From Diplosphaera chodatii (Eukaryota; Chlorophyta; Trebouxiophyceae; Prasiolales; Stichococcaceae): 64,000 bases of DNA. Below, piece after piece: positions 11,420 through 23,147 of the stretch. Every line of letters starts with the position of its first letter. Positions within the stretch are counted from its first letter, which is position 1. The notes under the pieces are model-generated. The model was not told the origin of the DNA. It searched no databases and worked only from the letters and a program-made list of their open reading frames with translations. The position numbers and the translations under genes are program-made. The stretch covers positions 4,216,001 to 4,280,000 of the forward strand of contig JAALGY010000032.1 in NCBI GenBank assembly GCA_032358165.1. Direction: 5' to 3'.

Positions 11420-12690
11420 CCGTTGTCCGGTCAGCTGCCGGAGCGCTGCAGGCTGCAGCTGGCGCCAGTCTTTGTGTCTGCACCCCAGCAGCACGGCAGC
11501 CCTGCCGCCACTGACGCCGCCTGCACATGCCGAACCGGCAGCAGCGGCAGCGGCATGGGCGACCTGAGATCAGTGGCGGCAGCGGCAACAGGGCTGACAG
11601 CGGCAGGCGGCGGCGGCAGCAAGACTGTGGCGGCAACTCTGGCAGCAGCATTCTCGATGGCAGCGGCGGCAGCGGCGGCTGAAGCAGGGAATCCTGTATC
11701 CAGTGGAACCAACATTGGCATGCCCGGCAGGTCAACGCACATATGCATGCGGCCAGCCTGCTGGGGCGAACGTGCATGGCGGCGCAGGGGCGCCACTGCC
11801 TCGTTGCTGGCGCAGCAGGATGCCTGGCGGGCGCCAAACCACTTCCCCCAGGGTGGGCGCCATGACTGCTGGTCTCAATCCAGTGCTTGCTGACAGCGAC
11901 ATGACTCCTTCATGGCAGTGCCTTCCGAGAACGCTGCTGCAGGCAGCCACCGGCGCAGCACTGCTCGTTGCACGGCTACAATGGTTCCTGCCGCTTGACA
12001 GTCTGCACATGACCTCATCGCAGGGTTGAGCACGCCCAATGGACACCCTTGAATCAAAGCAGCGCTGGCTGGCGACTTCCTGCATCCAGCGATTGCCGGC
12101 ATTGGGCGCTAGCAGCCGCGGGTGCACAATGCCGCGGCGTATGGATGAGGGCATGTTGCAGCAACCCGAGGCAGCTAGAGTCTCCTGCTGGAAGCAGGTG
12201 TGCTTCTGATGCTGCATATAGTCGCTTCAGAGGCCTGCTATGCCCGAAGGCCTTCCTTGGATCACCAAGAGGTAGTCACAATTCCTACAGCAGCAGCAGC
12301 AGTGCCTGCTGCAGTATGCACTGCGCTTGAGAGGTTCCCACAGAGCACACCAGCATCAGCCTGCTGCTACCTGTGCAAAATATTGAACCCAGGCCGGCAA
12401 CCAAACGGAAGTACTCATGTAGCTATCAACCAGCAGAGTCAGCAGGGAGCCCCACACACTTTGCAGGTGGTGGGCAGCGGCGAGGTCGGGCGTGCAGGCC
12501 TGCCGCACCGGGAGTGACTGGGTGAGTGACTGGCTGGCGGCGGTGGCGGCGGCTGCTGATGATGGCTCGCGGCTGGCACTGCAGCTGTTGCGATGGTGCT
12601 GCTGGGCGAAGAAAGCGGCACGGGCCAACTCACAGAGTCAGCTGCGGCATGGGCACGGCTGCATCTGCCGGCGTCTAAGCATCATGCATG
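11420..12690 (+). pseudogene. Decayed duplicate of oxidoreductase exons 7-9
   Basis: Segments match the intact gene at 6567-9693 in order. Near 11450-11465 the gctgcagctggcgccag block of exon 7 recurs. At 11757-11875 a stretch of about 110 nt is nearly identical to 8829-8930 (same GRTYMAAQGRHCLV coding core, with small indels). Around 12065-12200 lies a shortened exon 8 with a deletion of roughly 40 nt, and at 12460-12620 an exon 9 copy with frame-breaking changes. Intron positions are kept, so this is a segmental rather than a retroposed copy. The exon 9 copy lacks the conserved C-terminal motif in frame, and shifts elsewhere prevent a continuous protein. Confidence 0.65.
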
Positions 12691-14538
12691 GTGCGCTAGT
12701 TTAGAACTGGGCGGGCTGAGAGCTGACTGATGCGGTGAGTTGCTCAGGGCACTTTCAGGCAAGGGTTCAGCTGGCAGCCTCTGGCAGCTGCCAGGTGAAC
12801 CCTGCGCTGACTCCCTGACAGCATTGTATGGCCGCCAGCAGCGCAGCTGCTCTAGCACGGGCTGGGCTTGCAGCCACTGACACACGTATGATGAGGGATA
12901 TCTTGACTGCATACCCCATCGCATGTGTGCAGCGGGGCCCAGTGATCAGCCGGCGGCGCCGCGGCAGACGTGCTGACCGCAGCCAGCGGGCGCAGCGCAC
13001 CAGGGGTCATCAATGGGGAGAGGTGCTGCGTTGGCGTCTTGCCTGCCCGCCAGTGGCTGGCGATGACGCGACCAGCGGCCGGTGGACATCCTGGACAACA
13101 TGCAGCAGCCCGGGAGAAGGCGGCGTCTGCTTCAATCGTTAGCCTGGATGCCGTCAGTGGTGCCTACCAAACTGCGCTCCCAGTTGCACTTCGACATTTG
13201 CAGCACTGCATGCATTTCAGAGTGCGGCCAGATGAGTGCTGGCAAGGCAGCACAGCATGCTCTTCAGCGTAGATGGCGTCAAAATTCAGGGTGTCAACAG
13301 GGCTACCAAGTATGCCAAGGTGTAAATCGGATTTGCGTTGGGCTGGTCAAAGGTACTACGTACCTTCACCCATGTATACTTCTGCCCTCGTTTTTAGCGG
13401 AAGCTACACGTGTTCACTATTATACACCATGACGACTCGGTGTATTCATCAACGCGCTTCGCCCGCACTTCACTATGATCCAGGCCACCTTGCCTGCTCA
13501 TTCCATCTTTCTGACGACAGGTTCCCTCCGCTGTTTGAACGCGCTCCCCATCAGCGGGCCGCAGCCACAACGCAGTCGACGACGTACGGTGCGCGCGACC
13601 GGACCCACCCTGCCACCACCCATAATATTCCTTGTATGTGCCCTTTACTCCCTGCTGACACACGTACTCAGCCTGCCGCTGCAGCGTGTAGCATGCCCTG
13701 CACCGGTCTCGCGGACAGGAGCATCTATGCGTGCTTGGACAGCTTTCTGTGTTTGCTCGCCCCGCCCCTGCGCTGAGGCTGTCGTTCTGAGCTGCGCGTG
13801 CGCCGAACGCGTGTTGACGACGCGCGCGGTAATGGTCTCGTCGACGCACGCACACCAAGGTTCCCCTTGAGGTCTCGTCCTACTGTGGCGGCAAGGCTGG
13901 CGGGTGCCGCCGTGGGATCTGAAACGCCACCAGTCGGTCGTGCGTGCATGTGCGGCTCTGTAGATATTTTCGCCTTCGATCATCGCCCTGCGCGCGCATG
14001 CCACTTCGTGTGTTCTGCATGCCTGGTGTCAGCGTAGGCCTAGATCAGATGTGGCATGGCGCCCAAATGTGACGCGTCAGTTCCAGTCATTGCTGGACGC
14101 GGTCACAACCACTGCCGACCTGTCGGTCGTGACAGCGGCGTGCGCGCAACCATTGTGCACTTCGGTCCGTTCACCGCAATGCAGACATCACATGCAGCTT
14201 TCTTGTAGGCCAGAACGTTGTGCGTACAACGCGGTGATGCCATGCCGTCTCCGGACATGTTGGCGTCGATACTGTTCCCAGCAAATCTCCTGATGACTAC
14301 CCGATGCAGCTGCCACGGTAGCCACTACATATGGCGCGCAGTGATGACACCACCAAGAAAACAGGGGCCAACGAGCCGCTGGCTATGTGCTGTTTATATG
14401 CGCACGCCTCGTCTTGTGCACTTGACACGCGCCCGTACCGTTGCTCTTGAGTTGCCGTGCGAACACAAACCGCGAAATTGATTGGTTTTCTCACACACGC
14501 CCCTTGCTGGATCTGCGGCCTGCATCATCTCACAGCTG
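12691..14538. other. Intergenic, no gene supported
   Basis: About 1.8 kb between the decayed oxidoreductase copy and the cysteine-rich gene. Short open frames on both strands show no family resemblance or joining splice sites. From about 13,440 to 14,250 the sequence is noticeably richer in CG dinucleotides (many cgcgcg and tcgacg steps) than the surrounding non-coding DNA. It may include the promoter of the gene starting at 14539. Confidence 0.35.
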
Positions 14539-17437
14539 ATGGATGGGAATGCAGGCGTCGAGGCGGCGATGATGCGCAGCTCCGGCGGCCGGGTGCCGGT
14601 GGCGCACTTCGCGGTGGTTGTGATGCTGGCCTTTTCGGCAGTCATCCCGTCCGTCATCGGCGCACGCACCGGTGAGCTCAGGTCGCAAGCAATGCACACT
14701 AAGTGCACTTACATTGACTTCGTCGGCCGGCCCGTGCAGCTTTGTTGGGTCAGCTGCCCCGCCCACCCTGTCTCCCACCTTCGTGCCAGCTTCGTAGCTT
14801 ATAGCGTGCGTGATTGCTCCCGACCACGTCCTTGAAGACTGCATACGCTGTTTTGCAAGTTGGTCAGTGGCATGGGTTCAGGATGGCAGCCTAGCGGTGC
14901 TGTACTTTTTGCCCGAGGGAGCTCTTGAAATGATGAGTCAAAAACCAAATGGAAATGAAAAAGCAATGCCCCACATCATTTACTTCGCCTGACTGACAGT
15001 CAGGCTGTGCCAACTAACACTCTGTTGACCTGTTGCAGGCGACACAACATCCACCTCCAGCTTCACCGCACGCAAGGCCCTCAGCACCACCGACGCTGGT
15101 GCGCATCAATCATTGCACCTACCAGGCTCCCTTGCGCCTCAAGCGCAGGCAGCTAGCCCGGATTTGATCATGATGCATGGCAGCAACGACTGCCAGGCAG
15201 GTCCACACCTGGCTGGGCTTAACGCCAAGCACATAGATGCCAGTGCGAACGCAAGCGCGGCATCACCGTGATCTAGCCTGACACCACGGCTCTTGCTATT
15301 TGTGTCAGCCCTGATCCCGATGCGTGTCCTGTGCAGGTGAATGCCAGCCGGGGACGTACTACTCTCCAGCCAAGAAGTGCAAGGGTGCGTGCGGCACCGC
15401 TGAGTTGCAGTTGCAAGTGCTTCACCTTGGTTGCCAGCTATGCAGTACTGTCCTGGTGGCACCTCGGCGGCTTTGACATGCTGAGATTATTGTGGTATTC
15501 ACCTTGGTGCTGTTTTCTGCACAAGCAAACTGGGACACAGCACATGCAGCATGCATACTTGTTTTGGGGAATAGTTCCTAGCCCTCTTTTGGTAACGGTG
15601 CCATGGACCTGCTGCGAGTCGAATGGATCCCAGAGCCCTGATTTTGTCAAGCAACTCGATGGCGGCATTCAGATACCGACATCTTGTGCCCTGCAGCCTG
15701 CTCAACGGGCACGTACGCGCCGGCGGCGGGCATGACCAGCTGCAAGCTGTGCAACAACGCGTGCGGCCAGTCCAACTCCACGGCGGGGCGCGACGCCAAG
15801 TGTGACCCAATCACCGGTGCGTGCGCTACATGCCCCGCCGGCAGCGGGCGCACCGGCACTGGCGAACAGGCCACATGCACAGGTTGGTCCTCTTCTGCGT
15901 CGCATGTGGTGTGCGGATACATATGTAGGCAAGAGCTACGACAGAGCAGAATCTAGTGACTCCCAATCGCAACATCATGCGATGAGAGAATGCACTGCAT
16001 CCTCATCATGGGCTGTGAACGTGCTGATACGTGGCCCTGGATGTGCGGCAAAGTGACACAACATGGACACATCTGCACCCAGTCCCTCCGCATGTATAGT
16101 TATGGGTTGTGTCCACCGAGCAATACTGTGTGCCGTGCAGTGTGCTCAGCAATCAACAGCGTGCAGCTCGCGCCCAACACTTGCACACCCTGCCCCTTGT
16201 ATAGCGCACCGTCCCCTGACGGCAGCCAGTGCGGTGAGTTGCAGCAGAGGAGCAGAGGCCCAGTGCCGACGAAGGCATGCATGAATTGTGGCCATCTGTT
16301 TTTGTGTACAATCGCATGACAACGCTCACAGTGTCATGATATGGCTGAGCACATTTGTGTGTATGTGATGACACAGAGAAGCACTGCATTGATGATGAAA
16401 AATGCAAAACCGGCATTACTCCAAGCAGACTCTTGAGCTACATTCTGTGTCGCGCAGTTTGCGATGCCACCCACCCCATTGCCTCCGGCAGCGGCAAGGC
16501 CCTAGTCTGCTTGGTTGGTGAGTAGCAGAAGACGTGCACAGCAACGCGCAACGGCAAAACAAACACAGACTGAATTTGGGTTTGCTGACATGCTTTGCCA
16601 TGCAGCTAGCTGTCACTTGCCTCATGGATAGGATGTGATATGATCACATTCTCCAGCATTCATTCAGCAATGTACTTGAGCCAACAAATGACCTCTGGCT
16701 GGAGACACTCCTGACTTGAGTTATGTTGCCGGTGCAGCTGGCAATTGCAGCCCTCCGGATGGCATGCAATTGCAGCGGTGCGGCTTGGACAGCTCCTTGT
16801 ACCCAGGCCAAGACTTCTACTGCGGTGTGATCCTTGCTTGTACAACTACCTTGCGCTGTCTGCGGCCTGCTGCCGCATCTCCGGCTCTGTTCGTGCTCGC
16901 GTTATCTGTGAAATTTGCGCATGCCGCCTGTTGTGCACATTGTGTTTCCGCCAACCTCGTTGACGCTATTTTCTTATGTGCAGACGCTGTCCGTGACCCG
17001 AATGCCGACCCCAACACTGGCATCTACAAGGTCGGGAAACGCTTTCCCCCCGGGAACACTGATTATGCGGATGGCACCGACCCCAACTACGTGGGACCCT
17101 GCACCTCCAACGCCGACTGCCCGCTGAGCCTCTCAGACGCCATATACGCCGCCAATGGCTACTTTGGCGTGCGACTGTTTTGCGACGGCTCAGCAGACGC
17201 TCTGCAGCAGAGCGCATACCTGGGGCAGGGCAACGTGGGGCAGTGCGCGCAGAGGGCACCGCCCGACTGCTATAACAATCCCTATACGGTGGGTCATGTT
17301 CTGCAGAGGAGTTAGGTGCGCGTTGGCCATCCTGATGCCATGCCGCCCTCCCGCTATGCAATGGTGGGCAATGCCGTGCTGGCTTTGCCTTGACCAGGTC
17401 TGCAATGTGGATGCGCGTGTGTCTGCAGGGTAACTAG
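14539..17437 (+). CDS. Secreted cysteine-rich modular protein
   Basis: Nine phase-consistent exons: 14539-14671, 15039-15098, 15337-15384, 15697-15882, 16141-16233, 16458-16517, 16738-16824, 16984-17288, 17429-17437; 326 residues. The first seven introns are all phase 1, so each internal exon is a symmetrical 1-1 module. Exon 1 contains a hydrophobic stretch (around FAVVVMLAFSAVIPSVIGA), a signal peptide or anchor. Following exons carry paired cysteines in short modules such as ECQPGTYYSPAKKCK, ACSTGTYAPAAGMTSCKLC and NTCTPCPLYSAPSPDGSQC, resembling GCC2/GCC3 (ephrin-receptor-like) or TNFR-like repeats seen in algal extracellular proteins. The long eighth exon has five more cysteines. No kinase or membrane domain follows, and the protein stops after a 9-nt last exon. 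Likely secreted or cell-surface; function unknown. Confidence 0.7.
14987..15005. repeat. Perfect 9-bp inverted repeat
   Basis: gcctgactg and cagtcaggc flank a single base within intron 1 of the cysteine-rich gene. No function is evident. Confidence 0.5.
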
Positions 17438-17631
17438 GGCGTGGTGATGGGTTTCGCAAGCTGTGATAGGCGCTCCCTCCACTTGAAGAGGAGGCCAGCA
17501 CAATGTACTGTAGTGGTAGCAGGGCTAAAGGGAGCAAGAAACCATGAGACAAGCCTACCTGCACAATGCCGGCTGTCAAACCGCATGCAGTGCAGCATTA
17601 TCCGGCGAGCACGAACACCCAACGTTAATTG

Positions 17632-17636
17632 TGTAA
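17632..17636 (+). terminator. TGTAA polyadenylation signal of the cysteine-rich gene
   Basis: TGTAA about 195 nt after the stop at 17435-17437, on the same strand, at the distance usual for green-algal transcripts. Confidence 0.45.
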
Positions 17637-18755
17637 CTTGAAGTTATGACTCATACTGCTACTCATACTGCTTCGGAAGCAATAGCAGCACCTCGCTCCA
17701 TGCTAGCCTACAAGAGGTGTTGATCGTGAACACATGGCATCCATGGCCATGTCAGCAGCCGTAAGCCGTGCATGATACGAGGCACATCGCTCCATGACTG
17801 TACGCCTTTGTCCAGACCGCTGCATCGTGCACCACGCACTACGGCAACTGGCACCCCGCGCGGCATGCCCACGCTGTCATGAAAACATGTTCCAGCCTGC
17901 ATACAGTACAGCTGCTGCTATGTCAATATAACTGCGATCATACTGCGCTGAGCCCCACGGCAAAGGACTGTCTGTCAAATTGCTGTCAGATGTGTGGCCC
18001 GAGATGGAGAAAAGGGAACCCTGAGGCATGCTGCCTGGTCTGCGTGTCCCAATATAGCTCAGATTGGGCGGAAGGAGCTGGGATCACGCTTCTAGTGTAG
18101 GTGAATGCCTCCAAGCACGTTGGCTGATCATTGAGCACGCAAAATGCCATTGCACCTGCGTCTGAAAGCCTTTGGGTGAGAACCGCGGGACCCGGCTACT
18201 GCGTCGCAACTGACACGACAACCGGGTAAACAGCCCCGGTGCTGATCATGTTGCTGTGTTGCGGCTCTGAGATGTTTTGCCATTGCGTCGCTGGCGTGCA
18301 CATCTGCACCGCCCTTCCTTGACGGTGCCACGTGTCACGGCTTTGCAGATGGCTTGGACGACAGCTGAGGGCCTCTCCAGGACACGGGCCAAGAACCGCA
18401 GAGCTGAGACTAATTGCTTGCCATCGCTTCACTCCCAGTCTGCTGAACAGCATGTCACCTCGTGTATGGGCACTCCTGTGTCCCCTGCCCAAGGTGATGG
18501 GCTGCCATTCGACAGGGGTAAAGAGTCGCCCAGATTTGCGAAGCGAAAACGCAATGCACCACACTGATGCTGCTTGTGTTTGTGTCTTCAACCTGTAGCG
18601 CTGTAGGCAGGGAGACCTGCCGAGGGATGGCAACCTGAGACCTAGTGGCTTGATGACACATTGGGCCTGGACTTCTCAAGTCCACCAGCTGGGAATCGGG
18701 ATAGTCATCGCTTTATTCACGCTGGCTGCCTCCTAATCGAGGCGCTTTGCGTCGT

Positions 18756-18797
18756 ACTTTCAACTTTCAACTACCTTCAACTACTTTCAACTTCAGA
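18756..18797. repeat. Short imperfect tandem repeat (ttcaact-type)
   Basis: About five imperfect copies of a 7-9 nt unit containing ttcaact. Simple-sequence repeat in non-coding DNA. Confidence 0.5.
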
Positions 18798-18839
18798 CCT
18801 GCATGTGCAGCACGTACTTGTCCATAGATAACAATCTGC

Positions 18840-21800
18840 ATAGGTGGGGTCTGAGCTGCTGAGAGCCTGCTTCAACATGGCGCCATGCCTTCTCAGCGCA
18901 GTCAGACCCTCTTGGAATTGGCAGGCGGCTATGAAGTTGCCTTTTGGCCTGCAGCAGCCTGTGTCAGATGTATCTATAATAGCTGTGTTGGTGATGTGCT
19001 GGTTGGGCCTTGCCTGCAGCGCGTCCGCTGGCAGACAAGGTCCTGCCACTGTTATAGATTGTGTATGTGGAGGCCCGAGACAGGCAATCAGTTTCGTGGG
19101 ATCGCCTGCCATCGTTGCACTGGCGAGGCAGCTACCTGAAGTCATACGGCGACCTTGGCAGCAAAGAAATGCTCTGGCCTGCACTGCGTCGCATGGCGCG
19201 TGTGATCTAGGTGCGTCCAGGCCTGGAGCAGCTTGCAGACGGACAATCGCCCCCAGGGCGAGTGAGAGAGGCTCCTGTCTGGGACCGTGCAGATGGCAAA
19301 CACCATGCATGTCCACATGTCGAAGGAAAAGGGAGTCAATTCGGCGGCGGTCGCTGGTGTCAAGGGGCAGCACTAGAGCAACCTGCTGGTGCACGGCGCT
19401 GACGTGTACTCGCTGGGAACAGCTTCAGACGGCCACGCTGCGACCGCAGCGTGGTGATACCAACGAGCACCGACGGCGGGCGTGCATGGCGGCAGCAGGT
19501 GCGGGTGTTGATGAACACTGGAAACGTGCACTGCCTATTGCAGGTGAGTTTATTATGCCCCTGCATCTGCCAGCGTCAGCCAGCCGATGCAGCTTCCGCT
19601 GGCAACTGACCACGACGAATGTCTGCTGTGCGGGGTTGTGTGCCGCGCTCTTCAGTTGTCATGCGTATGGCGTCAGGCCATGCTGTGCCACGGGCGCAGT
19701 AACCTTGCGCTGCCGTAGAGCTGCATGTTCATCTGCATCACACAGGCGCCTCACTCTATGGCACAGCAGCTTGTGGGCGAGCTGCCTGGTCTGCTCCCCA
19801 TGCTCTGCCACACCGGCAGGCCGTGCCAGCTGCAAGGCGCGCATCAGCAGCGCACCGCACCTGTGCGCTGTACAAATGGTCCCCTGGGCACTACCAGCTG
19901 CGCCCGCGCTGCCCGCAGGTGGCTGCGCGACTCTCCGGCCATGATGATCCTGGCGGCCGCCACGCACGCGCTGCCGTTCCAGCAGCAGTGGAGCGCGCCG
20001 GTGGCGCCCCGGCTGCCGCTGCCCGGCTTCCTGCAAGGTGCTGTGGGTCCTGCATGTCATGTGACACCGCAGTGGCAACAGCTCTCTTGTCACACAGACC
20101 CGTCTGCTTCTTTCAGGCCAGCAGTCGTCGACACAGGGGCTGAACCAGACTGTTCAGCGAATGTGACTGGTCAATCGGCCTGTGGCGTCAGTACCTGGCA
20201 GAGCTGCGTCAGCAACACGCCAGTGCATGGCATGCTGTCCTGGCTGCAGGCAACCGCCGTGGATTGCCCCGGCGGCTCGGTCGGCCTCCTGATGCGCGAC
20301 GCCGCGCTTCAGCAGCACTGCGCTGCATTGGGCCGGTACGGTCCTTGCGGACGCCCAGTGCTTCCAGGGCCTGGTGCTGGGCGTGCAGGCACTGCCAATC
20401 TGCCCTCTGGTGCCCCTGGCACCCTGGGAAGGGAGCTCAGACTGACCGTCCACTTTTGTCAAGTGTCACACTGAGGCAGCTTGTGTCTGGCGCAGGGTTG
20501 CCGACCTGAGGCACGCGATCCTGCTCAACCGGGCGGCAGGCAACACCCTGGTCTTCGATCGAGTGGCGGTGCGTTGTGCAGCACCATCCGCATCCGGCTT
20601 TGCGTGCCCACGATCATCAGAAGGCTTGACAGCTTCGCTGGCCTATCAAGTGGGGGTGAGAGCTGTGGCAGGCTGATCAGCACAAAGCAGCCATAGGCAC
20701 CGGCTGCTGACACCCCGCTGCACCTGCGGTCGCCCATCGAGCAGTGGTGACCCTGTAGCTCCACTGCTTTGGCGGCAGGAGGTGCCGGGCGGCGGCAACA
20801 TGGTCAACGTGCGGCGGGACGAGCTGACGGGGCGGTACAGCCCGCAGGCGCCGGCGGCCCAGGGTCGGAACCAGGGCAATCGGCTGCAGCTGCTGGCGTC
20901 GCCCGACTTCGTGACCCTGGTGCGCAGGGTGCTGACTGCCTTGTGCTGGGAGCTGTTGTGGTGACGTGGATAGGCCGATGGTGCAGCTTCAGTGGCGTAG
21001 CTTCAGTGGTGTAGGTCCATATATGTACAAGTCAGCTTAGGTGACCAAGAAGGTATCCATGTAGGCTCATCAGTTGGGCAGCTGGCCAACAATAGGGACC
21101 AGCGCATGTAAGCGATTAGAGCAGGAAGCACACAGCAGGAGCCACCTGCACGGATTGCTGGGTGTCAATGACAACTTTGCTGTGGTGCAGGGGGGGCGTC
21201 GCCACGCTGCTGTCGGATGACACAAGGCTGCCAGCGGCGGGCTCGCTGCGGTACACCGGCTCAACAGTACGTCGCCCAGGAATTTGATGGCACGGCCCTT
21301 GCCTGCGTCATCCGCACATCGTGCGGCATTCTACCTCATACATTGCCCACACCAGACAGAAAGTACTGTATCAGGTTCTGCAAAGGGTTCTGTTGACCCT
21401 GTTGCAGAGCAGATCTTGTTATGTGATGGCGCTCGCCCTGCTTCAGCTGCCGGCAGGCTGTTGGCAGCGTCGGCAGACACAAGCACCGCAACAATGCTCA
21501 GTCAGCTGCTGATGCTGCCTGGTGTCCATGCGAAGCTTCGGGACCTGCCGCACAGGTATCAGCTACCAGAGCAGCAGCCGCCTGACATTCCTCCGGGTGC
21601 CGGACTGGCGGGCGCTGCTGACGTCGCCCGCTGCCGGAGTGGCAGCACCGCTATCCTACACAAGAGCCACTACAAAGACAGGTGGGAGGCTTTGATCTGC
21701 GCGGTAGTGGATCGCATGTGCACCCATCGTGTCAGGCAGCGCTGGGCTGCAGCCGCAGGACAGCATGGGACATGAGTGCAGCCAATGCTGCTGCGCCATG

Positions 21801-22170
21801 CTGAAGCATATAGTCCATGATCCGGCCAGAGTGTGGGTGTCCGGCTGCTGGCCCTCTGGACAGCTGAAGGTACTGGGCCTGTGCCGGCTGCCTAGGCACA
21901 ACGACGGGCACATGCTGCATCACAGCAGCACTTAAACATAGATGCAGAAGCACACGCGTGTTGAACTTCAGCACCCTGCTGCGCCGCAGGTCATCGATCA
22001 GCCGACCGCGCCGACGGCGCAGCAGCCTGCAAGGGCAGCAGCTAAGCAAATATTCGATGTGGTGGAGGTGCTGCGCCACTCGCCAGCGGGCAGCAGGCGC
22101 TGAGGCACGCCTGACTCAGCGGCGCGCCAACGCCGCAGCCGGCACTGTGTGCCGGCCCGAAAGCCGTGAC
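18840..22170 (+). pseudogene. Unresolved gene or decaying pseudogene with protein-like segments
   Basis: Several plus-strand segments look strongly protein-coding but cannot be joined into one clean frame. They include 19075-19200 (LPSLHWRGSYLKSYGDLGSK), 19290-19460 (LLVHGADVYSLGTASDGH, with a TAG at about 19371 and a TGA shortly after), 19919-20037 after an acceptor (SPAMMILAAATHALPFQQQW), 20150-20260 (CDWSIGLWRQYLAELRQQHA), 20495-20570 (LRHAILLNRAAGNTLVFDRV), 20780-20931 (GGGNMVNVRRDELTGRYSPQ) and about 21985-22105 ending in a stop. A hydrophobic segment near 18975-19030 could be a signal peptide. The 3' part could be a genuine multi-exon gene; the 5' part contains stops that splicing does not obviously remove. 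I do not recognise the family. Reading it as a pseudogene is inference. Confidence 0.35.
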
Positions 22171-23147
22171 TAGTCAGCCAGCAGAGTGTTCTCGCAGTCG
22201 GCGCCGCTGCCCGCTTCAAGGGATGGAGCGCACAGCTGGCTGCTGCACCCGCCGCTACCCTACACCCTGGGCCAATGCATGCGGAACTATGTACAGCATG
22301 TCAGCTGCTGGACACCAGCGAGGAGTGATCTGCACAATCTGTGGCTTGTCTGTGATCTGTGGCTTGTCTGCACAACAGCCCGGCAGTGCAGCGGACCTGC
22401 TGACTATGTCACTGCAGGGCTTTTAGCTGCACCAAGCTTGAGGCTTGAGGAGCTGACGGCCTCGTCATCAGGCTTTTGAATGCTGTGGTAGCGATCGATA
22501 CGTTGAGCAGCGCCGCACATTTCTGTTGCACATGCCGTTGCTATAGTAGCGTCATTCGTGGGCAGCAAAGCGAGGCTGTTGTGTCTCAGACAGCAGTTGT
22601 TTGCGGTTGCCATTTGCTGCGGTGATGCCTGTATGCACGGCAGCATGTTGTGCTGTCGACTGCAGCATGATGACGACGGACAGTCAGACTACTGATTTCT
22701 TTTTCCGGTTGTGTCCTGCAGCGGCAAGCTCTGCAGTCTTAATTTGGCCCTGTGTCTCCTGCCAGCAGTGCTGGCCATAGTTTAGCTGCTGCCTGTTTAG
22801 CCCAGGGTGTAAATCAATGCGCTGTGCGGACTTATGTGCTACATGACTTCGTGCATGAGGACGGTGTCCTACCTAGGGACACGAAGTTATCGAACAGAAG
22901 TGGCCACGCTCACTAATGATGATCTGCATGCTAGCAGCCCTGCCTGAAAGTTTGTAAGACATGTATGTTTGCACTGCGTGTTAACCCTATCTGGTACACT
23001 GCGTAATCTACTAGGACACCACACGTGCAACTGCCAAATTGGTTGGTTGCTCAGATGGGCCAGCTATGCTCAGCCCGACAAACACCCTTTCCTGTGCTGC
23101 TATAGCCACAGCTGCCAGGTATCGATATCTTGCTGCCCGGCCGCTGA
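22171..23147. other. Intergenic, no gene seen
   Basis: About 980 bases downstream of the ARID gene (minus) and of the unresolved plus-strand locus. No supported coding exon or RNA gene. Confidence 0.4.

Larger units (their letters stand above)
17438..18839. other. 3' flank and intergenic region
   Basis: About 1.4 kb containing the 3' UTR of the cysteine-rich gene (TGTAA at 17632-17636) followed by sequence with no supported gene on either strand. It ends with a short imperfect ttcaact-type repeat near 18756-18797. Confidence 0.4.

Noticed and set aside
10908..11837. Minus-strand open frame of 309 codons
   Set aside because: It overlaps the plus-strand oxidoreductase pseudogene and is rich in Cys, Arg, Pro and Leu without domain motifs; antisense shadow.
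18844..19944. Plus-strand open frame of 366 codons
   Set aside because: Its frame conflicts with the protein-like segments LPSLHWRGSYLK and LLVHGADVYSLG in other frames, and its own composition looks random apart from one hydrophobic stretch.
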